From NCBI GenBank assembly GCA_016930735.1, contig JAFGGF010000261.1:1-34764 (forward strand): 34,764 nt of DNA, read 5' to 3'. Numbering within the stretch: position 1 is the first letter of the stretch; every line of letters starts with the position of its first letter. The notes under the pieces were generated by a model. The model worked only from the letters and a program-made list of their open reading frames with translations. It did no database searches and was not told the origin of the DNA. Positions 23,785-31,984 of this stretch are shown one piece after another. The translations under genes and the position numbers were made by a program. This DNA is from Prolixibacteraceae bacterium. GTDB lineage: Bacteria; Bacteroidota; Bacteroidia; Bacteroidales; Prolixibacteraceae.

Positions 23785-25980
23785 CTAATTGAATTTACTA
23801 ATTACAATTTTTCCCTGACCTACCTCTTCTTCAGCAGTCACTTTCCAAAAATATATACCAGAGTTCAGTCCTTTCGTTGAAATACTTTTGTTTGGATATA
23901 ATTTTTCTGATAACACCAACTTCCCGTTAATATCAAATAATCTCACTATGGCAGTTTTTGTAATTTCAGATAAATCAAAAGTGATAAAATTGGTAGCCGG
24001 ATTTGGGTAAACCAATACATTATCTTTTCCCAATTCAATTTCAGGAGTAGAGACAAGCGTGTAATAGTAAGTTTTTCTATTACTTTCAAACCACTCAAAT
24101 TCTACATGATCCCAAAGATATTCGGTGTCAATTAAAGGATATCCAAATTCATCAATATCATAAATATGCTTTCCTGTACCACGCCAGCAATGTCCTTCAT
24201 TATCCCAAATATAAGAACTATACATAGTAAAAAAACGTCCTTCTTCATCATAAACAATTTCTGTTTTTGATCCGCCCAGATAATATGGATTTCCATATGA
24301 ATCCATCTGAATAGATAAAATTTGTCTTCCATTTATATCATAAGCGTGTTCATATTTTCTGTATAAAATAAGCGAATCAACTTCGCTGTTATAATTATAG
24401 GTTGCGTCCAATATATAATTTCCATATTCATCAAATGCATATTCCTTTTTAGTAATATTAATCCAATCTTGTTTTCCACTGTTCCAGTTTGATTCCACAT
24501 ATAAAATATTTCTGTTCTGATTATCATACTCGTATTCATACATTTTATAATATGCCCAGTCATTTTGATTATTATTCCAATTCATATCCAGCTTCTGTGT
24601 AATTTTTCCTGAGCCGTTGTAAACGTATTCCGATTTAGATCTATCTGAATTAAATGCCCAATCTTTGGCTTCAACATCCCATTTATAAACTGATGAAAGA
24701 ATTCTATTTCCAAAATCATCAAATGAATAAACCTCTTTATTTGATCCAATCCATTGGTTTGATTCCCCATCCCAGATAAAATCAGCCTTATATAATTTTT
24801 CCCCATCTACATTGTAAGCTTCTTCGGTTTTTGATATTCCAATCCAAATATTTTGGCTCATATCCCAGATATATGCTGCATTTAATATTCTGTTCTGATT
24901 TTCATCAAATTGGTATACACCTTTTTGCTGATAAATCCATTCATTCAAACTGCTGTCCCATTGGCTATCTTCAACTAATATTTTATTGCCATTATCATCA
25001 TATCCATATAAAGTTCTGGCGGTTCCTCGCCAATCAGAAGAGTCTGAATTCCATAAATAATTATGTTGTGAAAGCACGTCTCCTGAATCGTTATAAGTAA
25101 ATTCCTGTTTATAATCAATTATCCATAAAAAATCATCATCATCCCATGAATAATAAAATACTTTTAAGTTATTTCCAATACTATCATTTTCGTAATTTAT
25201 TTTTTTAACTCCTCTTATAGTATCAGTTACGATATCCTGAATATAATCAATATCTGAAATAATGTTTCCGTAATCATCATATTCATATTCAAACCTTCTT
25301 AAGAACTCCCATTTTTTATTTTCTTTATCCCATTCATAAATTGAATGAATATTCAATTGGCTATGGTTGAATGTTTTTATTTCCTTCCTGTAATATGAAA
25401 AAATCCCGGTATAAAAATCCCTTTGATATTGAATATATTCTTCTAATTTTCCGTCAATTAAATACGAATAAAAATATTCAGCCTTTTGAAAATAGGTCAT
25501 ACCGGTATCACTAAGAGAAGAAGATGGATACTCAAGCAAATGTATCAAACTATCATTTGAATCATATTCTTTTATATTAATTGTAAAACTTTTCCATTCA
25601 TTTAAAGTATCATCCCAGATGTTGGCATTGTAATATTCTGTGTTTCCGACTTTTTCAGTTCCGTATTTATACTTAAGGTACCTGGACCAGTCGCCGGTTT
25701 CCCTCTCATAATTATCTACAACAATACTGTCAAGGTTGTGAACAATGTTATTTTCAGTATCATTTAAAAGAAATTGATTTGCATCTGAAAGAATATTAAT
25801 CAGAATTTCTTCAGAAACTGATTCCCTGCCATATAGGGAAGGTATTTGTTTTTTGGTATCTGTAGCCGAAAACTGCTTTTGATTTTTCCCTGATCGGAAT
25901 CCGGACTTAACATCTGAATTTTGACAAAAAGCTGAGAAGAAGATAAAATTTGCAAGAAAAAGAATGCTTAGGTTTTTCAT
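23785..25980 (-). CDS. T9SS-exported tandem-repeat protein (YD/RHS-like repeats)
   Basis: A 731-aa protein: signal peptide 1-19 (ILFLANFIFFSAFCQ), a lead region to about 200, then roughly twelve degenerate repeats of 30-36 residues with the pattern W(D/N)xxxxxW...Y.YDxxGN.I..., e.g. YGYDDNGNKILVEDSQWDSS. The last 75 residues are a type A T9SS sorting domain: VLVYPNPATNFITFDL, VRLFDINGKLVLSEKL, GLNSGIYFWKVTAE. So it should be secreted and either released or fixed to the cell surface. The repeats recall RHS/YD repeats but no core or toxin domain follows. Codon use and base composition match neighbours. A role in adhesion or carbohydrate binding is possible; its link to the GH140 gene downstream is only positional. 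Confidence 0.85.
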   Translation of the reverse strand: MKNLSILFLANFIFFSAFCQNSDVKSGFRSGKNQKQFSATDTKKQIPSLYGRESVSEEILINILSDANQFLLNDTENNIVHNLDSIVVDNYERETGDWSRYLKYKYGTEKVGNTEYYNANIWDDTLNEWKSFTINIKEYDSNDSLIHLLEYPSSSLSDTGMTYFQKAEYFYSYLIDGKLEEYIQYQRDFYTGIFSYYRKEIKTFNHSQLNIHSIYEWDKENKKWEFLRRFEYEYDDYGNIISDIDYIQDIVTDTIRGVKKINYENDSIGNNLKVFYYSWDDDDFLWIIDYKQEFTYNDSGDVLSQHNYLWNSDSSDWRGTARTLYGYDDNGNKILVEDSQWDSSLNEWIYQQKGVYQFDENQNRILNAAYIWDMSQNIWIGISKTEEAYNVDGEKLYKADFIWDGESNQWIGSNKEVYSFDDFGNRILSSVYKWDVEAKDWAFNSDRSKSEYVYNGSGKITQKLDMNWNNNQNDWAYYKMYEYEYDNQNRNILYVESNWNSGKQDWINITKKEYAFDEYGNYILDATYNYNSEVDSLILYRKYEHAYDINGRQILSIQMDSYGNPYYLGGSKTEIVYDEEGRFFTMYSSYIWDNEGHCWRGTGKHIYDIDEFGYPLIDTEYLWDHVEFEWFESNRKTYYYTLVSTPEIELGKDNVLVYPNPATNFITFDLSEITKTAIVRLFDINGKLVLSEKLYPNKSISTKGLNSGIYFWKVTAEEEVGQGKIVISKFN

Positions 25981-26000
25981 TTTTAAAAATTTGTGGATTA

Positions 26001-26008
26001 CAAAAATA
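26001..26008 (-). promoter_or_regulatory. Candidate -7 element for the T9SS repeat protein gene
   Basis: TATTTTTG on the minus strand matches TAnnTTTG, about 20 nt before the ATG at 25980. No proper -33 TTG is seen. Confidence 0.35.
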
Positions 26009-26155
26009 TAATGTCAATGGCAAGTTAATATAATATTTAAAAAAGCCCGTTAAATGAGGCGAATTCATTTCTGTGTTATCCAACACTAAATTTTACAAAT
26101 TTTAAAAATATGATTGATCCGATTTGGATTTTTGAAATAAATAGTTTTAATTTGT

Positions 26156-26169
26156 CGACTGATTAGTCG
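26156..26169. promoter_or_regulatory. TetR operator 1 (CGACT-N4-AGTCG)
   Basis: Inverted repeat CGACT-gatt-AGTCG, 7 nt before the tetR ATG. An 18-nt string including it (TCGACTGATTAGTCGGTT) recurs exactly at 26758-26775 after the gene. Placement over the likely transcription start suggests autorepression. Confidence 0.75.
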
Positions 26170-26176
26170 GTTTAAT

Positions 26177-26740
26177 ATGAAAGATAAAAGAGAACAAATT
26201 CTTGAAACTTCGTTAAAACTTTTTGTGGAAAGGGGATTTCACAACACACCTACTTCGTTGATTGCCAAAGAAGCCGGTGTTGCAACAGGTACGTTGTTCC
26301 ACTATTTTAAAACAAAAGAAGAATTGATCAATAGCCTCTACCTCGAAATCAAGGATGATATGATTGCGGTTCTTGTAAATAAAATCGACACACATGATAC
26401 TATAAAAGCAAAACTAAAGCAGGTCTTTATGAATTCTGTTTTCTGGGCTTTTAACAAACCGTTTCAGCAACTGTTTTTTATGCAATACAGCCATTCGCCG
26501 TATATCGATCAAATCACAAAAGATCAGGGAATGCAACGATTTAGCGGAATTCTGGAGATTATTGAAGACGGCAAAAAAACGGAAATTTTAAAAAATATTT
26601 CAACTGCTTTGCTTTTTGAAATGGCACAGGGTTTTATAAATGGAACCATTAAATATTTCAGGGAAAATCAACAAAAATTAAAGGACCAAACAGAGTTGGA
26701 AAATGCTTTTTCAGCTTTCTGGGATGGAATAAAAGGATAA
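26177..26740 (+). CDS. TetR/AcrR-family transcriptional regulator
   Basis: A 187-aa regulator. N-terminal TetR helix-turn-helix: REQILETSLKLFVERGF (residues 5-21), then TSLIAKEAGVATGTLFHYFKTKEELINSLY (27-56). The C-terminal ligand domain is variable and includes FFMQYSHSPYIDQ. The length is typical. An inverted-repeat operator directly precedes the gene and an identical one follows its stop, in front of the two reductase genes, so it probably represses itself and that operon. The inducer is unknown; the reductases suggest an aldehyde, ketone or similar small electrophile (inference). Confidence 0.92.
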   Translation: MKDKREQILETSLKLFVERGFHNTPTSLIAKEAGVATGTLFHYFKTKEELINSLYLEIKDDMIAVLVNKIDTHDTIKAKLKQVFMNSVFWAFNKPFQQLFFMQYSHSPYIDQITKDQGMQRFSGILEIIEDGKKTEILKNISTALLFEMAQGFINGTIKYFRENQQKLKDQTELENAFSAFWDGIKG

Positions 26741-26758
26741 AAAATTTAAAATTAAGTT

Positions 26759-26772
26759 CGACTGATTAGTCG
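26759..26772. promoter_or_regulatory. TetR operator 2 (CGACT-N4-AGTCG)
   Basis: Exact copy of operator 1, located 18 nt after the tetR stop codon and 115 nt before the reductase ATG at 26888. Conservation of the flanking GGTT as well as the arms supports it as the control site of the downstream operon. Confidence 0.75.
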
Positions 26773-26887
26773 GTTAAAAACAACAGCTATGAAACGACCA
26801 TGATAAAAATCTTTACACAAAAAAGCATGATTATAATTATCATGGGAGTTCCATCTGTTACTTTAAAAAATATACAATTATAAACAG

Positions 26888-27946
26888 ATGAAAACAATTG
26901 ACAAAACAAAACCGGTACTTGTTACCGGAGCAACAGGCTACCTGGCTTCCTGGGTAGTAAAACAACTCCTTGATGACGGTTTAACTGTTCATGGAACAGT
27001 CAGGGATAAAACAAAAACAGAAAAATTTGAACATTTACTGAATGCAGAAAAACAACCAAAAGGAAAATTAATAATTTTTGAAGCTGACCTGCTTGAGCCC
27101 GGCTCATTTGAACCTGCAATGCAGAACTGTGAATTGGTAATCCATACCGCCTCGCCTTTTCAGATTTCGGGGATTAAAGATGCCCAAAAAGAATTGATTG
27201 AACCAGCCTTACAAGGAACAAAAAATGTTCTTGACTCAGTCAATAATACTGCATCGGTAAAACGTGTTGTACTCACTTCATCGATGGTGGCAATTTATGG
27301 AGATGCCTGCGATATTCTTACTACTGAAGATGGCGTTTTTACTGAAAATCACTGGAACAAAACAAGTTCTGTAACCCATCAGCCTTACCCGTATTCAAAA
27401 ACACTTGCCGAAAAAGAAGCATGGAAAATGGCAGGTGAACAGGACCGGTGGGATTTGAATGTGATCAATCCGGGATTTATTCTTGGCCCTTCGCTATCAA
27501 AGCGCACCGATTCAACGAGTATCAACCTGATCCTTCAGTTAACCTCCGGGAAGTTTAAAACAGGCGTCCCGGCGGGTGCACATGGCAATGTTGATGTGCG
27601 TGATGTAGCCAAAGCTCACATCTTAGCTGGATTCACTTCCACTGCCAGTGGACGACATATTACAGCTGCCCATGAAGCTGATTTCCTTGAAATGGCAAAC
27701 ATCATCAGAAAAAAATATCCTTCCTTGCCTTTGCCAAAAGGATATGTCCCGAAATGGTTGTTTAAACTGATTGCACCTGCAATTGGTTTTACCCGTAAAT
27801 ATGTAAAAAACAATGTTGGGTACGATGTGAAATTTGACAACTCGTATATTAAAAAGGATCTGGGAATTGAATTTATTCCATTTGAAAAAACAATCATCGA
27901 TTTTGTTGACCAATTAATTAAAGACGGCTTAATTAAGATAAAATGA
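26888..27946 (+). CDS. Extended SDR: dihydroflavonol-4-reductase-like NAD(P)-dependent aldehyde/ketone reductase
   Basis: A 352-aa extended short-chain dehydrogenase/reductase. The Rossmann motif is VLVTGATGYLASWVVKQLL (residues 11-29; GATGYLA), followed by HGTVRD with the Arg typical of NADP-preferring members. The mid-region VIHTASPF and RVVLTSSM correspond to conserved SDR strands. The catalytic pair is Y-P-Y-S-K in QPYPYSKTLAEKEAW. Sequence order (dihydroflavonol reductase/cinnamoyl-CoA reductase branch) is clear but bacterial members usually reduce small aldehydes or ketones such as methylglyoxal. It is controlled by the TetR operator upstream and its stop overlaps the next start (ATGA, 27943-27946). 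Confidence 0.9.
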   Translation: MKTIDKTKPVLVTGATGYLASWVVKQLLDDGLTVHGTVRDKTKTEKFEHLLNAEKQPKGKLIIFEADLLEPGSFEPAMQNCELVIHTASPFQISGIKDAQKELIEPALQGTKNVLDSVNNTASVKRVVLTSSMVAIYGDACDILTTEDGVFTENHWNKTSSVTHQPYPYSKTLAEKEAWKMAGEQDRWDLNVINPGFILGPSLSKRTDSTSINLILQLTSGKFKTGVPAGAHGNVDVRDVAKAHILAGFTSTASGRHITAAHEADFLEMANIIRKKYPSLPLPKGYVPKWLFKLIAPAIGFTRKYVKNNVGYDVKFDNSYIKKDLGIEFIPFEKTIIDFVDQLIKDGLIKIK

Positions 27947-28599
27947 AACTATCAGCAAATGTAATTGGAGCTACCGGACTGGTTGGAAGGCAACTTGTCC
28001 GGCTCCTGCTTGAAAATGAAAATTTTGAAAAAGTCCGGATTTTTGTCCGCCGCGATTCCGGCATTATCCATCCAAATCTGGAACAGCAAATTGTCGATTT
28101 CAGGAAAGCCGAAACCTGGAAAAAACTCCTGATTGGCGATGCGCTTTTTTCAGCACTTGGAACAACCTTAAAACAAGCAGGCAGCAAAGAAAAAGAATAC
28201 GAAGTGGATTTCACATATAACCTGAATTTTGCGAAAGTTGCCAAAGAAAACGGAATTACAAATTATGTACTTGTTTCATCTGTTGGTGCCAATTCAAAAT
28301 CGAAAATATTCTATACAAGGATGAAAGGTGAATTAGATGATGCTGTGTCGGAACTGGGCTTTGAAAACCTTGTAATACTGCGGCCTTCTTCACTATCTGG
28401 AAAACGCGAAAAAAAAAGGTGGGCTGAAATCATTTCCCTTCCTGTTGCACATTTCCTGACAAAATTTATTTTCAGGAAATACCGCCCAATTCAGGATATA
28501 ACTGTTGCTGAAGCTATGATTAATGGTGTAATGATTCCGGATACTGAAAAAACGATCTGGAATGCAGATGAAGTTTTTCAATTGGCTCAAAAAAAATAG
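27943..28599 (+). CDS. Atypical SDR, NAD(P)H-binding oxidoreductase (HTATIP2/YwnB-like)
   Basis: A 218-aa NAD(P)-binding protein. N-terminal GATGLVGRQLVRLLLE is the GxxGxxG nucleotide motif of atypical SDRs, followed by VRIFVRRDSG. LFSALGTTLKQAGSKEKEYEVDF and YVLVSSVGANSKSKIFYTRMKGELD are characteristic of the HTATIP2/TIP30-like branch; the late RPSSLSGKREKKRWAE block is also typical. The YxxxK-like element is Y..MKGE. The substrate is unknown. It is translationally coupled to the upstream reductase by a 4-nt overlap, so the two belong to the same TetR-regulated response. Confidence 0.88.
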   Translation: MKLSANVIGATGLVGRQLVRLLLENENFEKVRIFVRRDSGIIHPNLEQQIVDFRKAETWKKLLIGDALFSALGTTLKQAGSKEKEYEVDFTYNLNFAKVAKENGITNYVLVSSVGANSKSKIFYTRMKGELDDAVSELGFENLVILRPSSLSGKREKKRWAEIISLPVAHFLTKFIFRKYRPIQDITVAEAMINGVMIPDTEKTIWNADEVFQLAQKK

Positions 28600-28736
28600 A
28601 ACACTGATAGCACAGATTATAAGGATCATAACGGTTCAATTTGGACCAAACCAACTTAAATATGTAAAATTCAGTTTTCTATAATATTTTATAAACCAAA
28701 GCCGGTATTAAATGTTTTATTTCAAAACGAAATAAA

Positions 28737-29177
28737 ATGAACACAGCACTTTTACACATTCACAATATCCTTCGCTGGCTGGTCCTTGTTACTGCGGCTT
28801 TTGCAATAATTAGAGGTTTTATTGGCTGGTTTGGCAATAAAAAATGGACAAAAACAGATAATTTTTCGGGATTATTATTTACAATTATTATTGACTTACA
28901 ATTGCTTGCCGGGATTGTGCTTTATGCTTTTTACAGTCCGTTGGTAAAACTGGCATTTAACGATTTCGGTGCAGCCATGAAAAACGAAACATTAAGGTTT
29001 TTTGCGGTAGAACACATTTTAATGATGGTTATAGCAACTGTTGTAATTCATATCGGCAGGTCGAAATCGAAAAAGTCTAAAACACCGGTTAAGCAACATC
29101 GCAGCGCCACCATTTTTTATACGATTGGGATAATACTGATTTTGGCAGCTATCCCCTGGGATCGAGCTTTAATCTAA
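28737..29177 (+). CDS. Four-TM cytochrome-b-like membrane protein
   Basis: A 146-aa protein with four predicted helices (about 10-30, 45-65, 85-105, 122-142). Histidines near helix ends, LLHIHNILRWL (H7, H9), FFAVEHILMMV and VVIHIGRSKS, could ligate haem. Bacteroidota proteins of this pattern (short, LHxxLRW...TKTDN...EH...H) are usually labelled cytochrome B, though I know of no direct proof. The gene begins 137 nt after the reductase operon and has no visible promoter match. A palindromic repeat follows it. Confidence 0.7.
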   Translation: MNTALLHIHNILRWLVLVTAAFAIIRGFIGWFGNKKWTKTDNFSGLLFTIIIDLQLLAGIVLYAFYSPLVKLAFNDFGAAMKNETLRFFAVEHILMMVIATVVIHIGRSKSKKSKTPVKQHRSATIFYTIGIILILAAIPWDRALI

Positions 29178-29191
29178 CATTTTTATTTCCT

Positions 29192-29274
29192 TGTCATGGT
29201 GAGCCTGTCGAACCATGAATCAATGAATCATCCGTCCCTGCCTGGCGGCAGACAGGGACAGGCTCAGGATGACA
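29192..29274. repeat. REP-like extragenic palindrome, 83 nt
   Basis: An 18-nt left arm (TGTCATGGTGAGCCTGTC, 29192-29209) pairs with an 18-nt right arm (29257-29274) with two mismatches. Inside is a second hairpin, TCCCTGCCTG / CAGACAGGGA (29235-29244, 29249-29258), sharing two bases with the right arm. The GTCATGGTGAGCCTGTCGAA type of sequence is, from memory, a widespread dispersed repeat. It lies between convergent genes and may also stop transcription. Confidence 0.75.
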
Positions 29275-29288
29275 CATTATTAAGTTAT

Positions 29289-31763
29289 CTATTCTTTTAA
29301 TAGCTGATTCGCTGCAAGCACCAGGAACATAAAATTTGTTGCTCCACCACCCATCACATATTCGGTTTGTTGCCAGAAAAACGGCCATTCTTTTAATTCC
29401 GGAAAATCGGGTCGGATGATACCTGTTCCTGAAACTACCCCTCCGGGAATAAATGAACGGTCGGCACGGTTTACACCATAAGCCTCGGTTATTGAACGTG
29501 ACCCTACACCTGAAGCAAATGATGAAGTATTTTCCCCCGGATGATTTCCCAGAACAAAATTCAGGGCATTCAGCATAACTTCTTTATCAAATAATTCAGG
29601 GAAGGCTTTATGCAAAAAATACTGCCTCATCCCGAATTCCTGAATATTCCAGCCATCGCCCCATATTTTAATAGTATATGGCACACCAAAAGGATTCTGT
29701 TTTCTTTGATCCCCTATTTGTTCGCTGAGTTGTTTAAATCCTTCCAAAGCAGCAGCCTTAAATTCATCATCTTTACACTTGTCGAAAATACGTGCTAAGG
29801 CAGAAGCAGAACGACTGACACTCCTTCCAATATTGTCTTTAAATCCCAGTATATCTTTTTGATATCTCTCGTCGTTTGTGGTTATCAGTAATTCAGCAGC
29901 TGCATCAATTTTTGCAGAAGCACCAAAGCGGTTTTCCTGTTTATCGGCATCGTATAACCAGATAGCAATTTTCAGGCAGCGTTCTGCTAATTCGTCATTG
30001 TAGCCTTTTAACACACGTGAAGCTGCTGCCAAAGCTTTTACAGAACCATAAATCCTGCCTGAATTTTCCTGTGTAAATACCCAGCGGTCATCATGGATAC
30101 CTGATTCAGTCCCGGTTTTTTCATTTTTCCCAAGTTCAGGATTATATTTTAAATTGTCAGTCATTGAGGAAGCATCTCCCAGCAAAACATACTGCCTCAG
30201 GCTGTTGCAGATAATTCCGCGAAAATTCAAACCGGCATTTTCATATCCTCCTAAAATGGCAAGTACTCCGTGTTCAATTTGTTGAAGTGCATCAGGTTTT
30301 CCATCAGGCAAATGTATTTCCACCAAATGATTTTCCTGATCGATCGTAGTCTGATCCCAATCAATTCCGAATTCTTCATAAGCCATAGCCAACGTCCATA
30401 CAGTCCCGGCTTGCGATTCAACTCTGAGGTCGTAATCACCGGCATCATGCCAGCCCCCAATATTTAATCCAGGAACCTGGTCCAATGGATCATAATCATT
30501 TAAGGTTGAAGCTCCCTGAATATATCCATCGAAATGATTGGTATCAACCGGTGCCATTAAAGCGTCGTCCATGTGGCAGAGGTCATGCCAGACCCTATAT
30601 CCCTCATTTATTCTCATGTGGCACATCTGAACCGGAAGGAAATATTCCAGTGTTGGTTGCCAAACATGGCGTTCGTAGACATTATCATCAATTTTAAATG
30701 GTTCGGTAAAATAATCACCATATTTAACCTGATAAATCCCGGGTTTCTGAATATCTGAAAAATCGATTTGATAATAATTAAAGCGTAAATATTTGCCCCA
30801 CAATTCAGGCTGACCTTTTTTAACAACTTCCTTTCCCCCGTTTTCTGACATCCTTAGGATTTCTACCTGAAGAATATTATTTTCAGATTTATCCAATTCA
30901 ACTGTGGCTGTTTTATCCTGATTTGTATGATATCCAACCTGGCTTACATGAATTACCGGATTTTGTTTAAACCCTTCTACAATATTGGGTTTAATAATCC
31001 ATTCAATTGCTCCTTTTGTAGCACCTGCCGGCACTTCAGAACGTACAACAAACCAGCCATTATTATGGTAAAACCGGCCATCCAGAAGTTGAAGCTCCTC
31101 TTTTTCACTTTTTATAACCATGGTTAATTCTGGTACATCAGGAGCAATAGTTAATTGTTTGCCTGATGCTATCGGAAATGCCTGCCAGTTTCCATCAGCA
31201 TCTTTTTGCATGGGCCCATTTGCCTGCAGTGGAAATATTCCCGATTCATCATCCATGTACCAGGATTTTCCAAAAAATAATCCGGGAAATAGTTCGAGGT
31301 TAAAACCGACTTTCCCTATCCATTCTTCAGGAAGTGGTTGTTCCAGGTCAACAATTATCCGAAAATTTTTCCCTTCACCAAAAACACGCACATTATAACT
31401 GAAATCCAGGTCGGGATAATATATTGGATTAAAGCCTTTGGCATTTTTACTTTCATCGGGGAAAGAAAGAGGCACACTTATTTCGTTGGTTTCAGGAAAG
31501 ACTTCCCTCTTGCCTACTTTTGGAATTGGCTGCCATTGACCGGGAGTTGGCTCAAGGCGGATATCGCCGTTGGTTGCTACCCGTGTTCCGTTCTGAATAA
31601 TTCCTACAGCTCCCTGATGCCCTTCGGGATAAATATCGTAAAATACCATCACATTCAACCCAGGCATTTCAAAATACTCATCCTCATTGATTTTTAATTC
31701 CTGTGATTTGGCTGTTAAAAAAACTGAAAGAATCAGCGCGAAAGAAAAAAATATCTTTTTCAT
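29289..31763 (-). CDS. Secreted glycoside hydrolase family 9 enzyme with N-terminal Ig-like domain
   Basis: An 824-aa exported protein: signal peptide 1-20 (KKIFFSFALILSVFLTAKSQ); an unrecognised beta-rich domain about 22-262; a cellulase N-terminal Ig-like domain about 268-360 (VIHVSQVGYHTNQDKTATV); and a GH9 (alpha/alpha)6 catalytic domain about 365-824. The catalytic-base motif is GWHDAGDYD (437-445; D440 and D443). The general acid is probably E801 in QQTEYVMGGG. GH9 enzymes are mainly endoglucanases but include exo-beta-glucosaminidases and processive forms; the non-standard C-terminal motif leaves the substrate open. No T9SS tail is present, so the enzyme is likely periplasmic. A -7-like TATATTTG lies upstream. 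Confidence 0.9.
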   Translation of the reverse strand: MKKIFFSFALILSVFLTAKSQELKINEDEYFEMPGLNVMVFYDIYPEGHQGAVGIIQNGTRVATNGDIRLEPTPGQWQPIPKVGKREVFPETNEISVPLSFPDESKNAKGFNPIYYPDLDFSYNVRVFGEGKNFRIIVDLEQPLPEEWIGKVGFNLELFPGLFFGKSWYMDDESGIFPLQANGPMQKDADGNWQAFPIASGKQLTIAPDVPELTMVIKSEKEELQLLDGRFYHNNGWFVVRSEVPAGATKGAIEWIIKPNIVEGFKQNPVIHVSQVGYHTNQDKTATVELDKSENNILQVEILRMSENGGKEVVKKGQPELWGKYLRFNYYQIDFSDIQKPGIYQVKYGDYFTEPFKIDDNVYERHVWQPTLEYFLPVQMCHMRINEGYRVWHDLCHMDDALMAPVDTNHFDGYIQGASTLNDYDPLDQVPGLNIGGWHDAGDYDLRVESQAGTVWTLAMAYEEFGIDWDQTTIDQENHLVEIHLPDGKPDALQQIEHGVLAILGGYENAGLNFRGIICNSLRQYVLLGDASSMTDNLKYNPELGKNEKTGTESGIHDDRWVFTQENSGRIYGSVKALAAASRVLKGYNDELAERCLKIAIWLYDADKQENRFGASAKIDAAAELLITTNDERYQKDILGFKDNIGRSVSRSASALARIFDKCKDDEFKAAALEGFKQLSEQIGDQRKQNPFGVPYTIKIWGDGWNIQEFGMRQYFLHKAFPELFDKEVMLNALNFVLGNHPGENTSSFASGVGSRSITEAYGVNRADRSFIPGGVVSGTGIIRPDFPELKEWPFFWQQTEYVMGGGATNFMFLVLAANQLLKE

Positions 31764-31784
31764 GTTTACCTGGTTTAGTTTTTA

Positions 31785-31792
31785 CAAATATA
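31785..31792 (-). promoter_or_regulatory. Candidate -7 element for the GH9 gene
   Basis: TATATTTG on the minus strand, 21 nt before the ATG at 31763. It is a perfect TAnnTTTG; the -33 TTG is not at the ideal distance. Confidence 0.45.
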
Positions 31793-31820
31793 GAAATTCA
31801 ATTTTGATTGCATTCTTTAG

Positions 31821-31905
31821 TCCGTCCCTTAAAAGGGACGGCAAAGGATATTTTACGACACCTGATCAATCAGCCTATCCTTTGCCGTTGGTTTTAACCA
31901 ACGGA
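31821..31905. repeat. 85-nt cloverleaf element, copy 1
   Basis: Order: TCC; hairpin GTCCCTTAAAAGGGAC; stem strand GGCAAAGGATA; 25-nt loop; stem strand TATCCTTTGCC; hairpin GTTGGTTTTAACCAAC; GGA. TCC/GGA closes the base, so the whole folds as a cloverleaf (two side hairpins and a long 11-bp arm). The loop holds CTGATCAATCAG, a small extra hairpin. Lies between the divergent GH9 and FAD genes. Copy 2 is at 34485-34569. Confidence 0.9.
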
Positions 31906-31951
31906 ATATCATTTAACAATCCAAATATGCAGAATTTTAATTCATAAAAAT

Positions 31952-31959
31952 TAAATTTG
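31952..31959 (+). promoter_or_regulatory. Candidate -7 element for the FAD/NapHG pair
   Basis: TAAATTTG fits TAnnTTTG, 26 nt before the ATG at 31985 and 46 nt after the cloverleaf element. No TTG at -33. Confidence 0.4.
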
Positions 31960-31984
31960 ACATAACCATATAACCTGATCCGAT

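Noticed and set aside
24132-24806. Several open reading frames in other frames inside the T9SS repeat protein gene
   Set aside because: They are by-products of the repetitive coding sequence; compositions rich in Met/Ile with no domain, and the host gene has signal peptide, repeats and sorting domain in one frame.
26826-26844. Near-palindrome CATGAT...ATCATG upstream of the reductase gene
   Set aside because: AT-rich core with a central mismatch, no second copy and no T tract; not enough to call an operator or terminator beside the clear TetR site.
26870-26887. GTTACTTT at 26858-26865 as a fourth ECF site
   Set aside because: No CGTC block at 13-14 nt downstream; only an AT-rich stretch follows.
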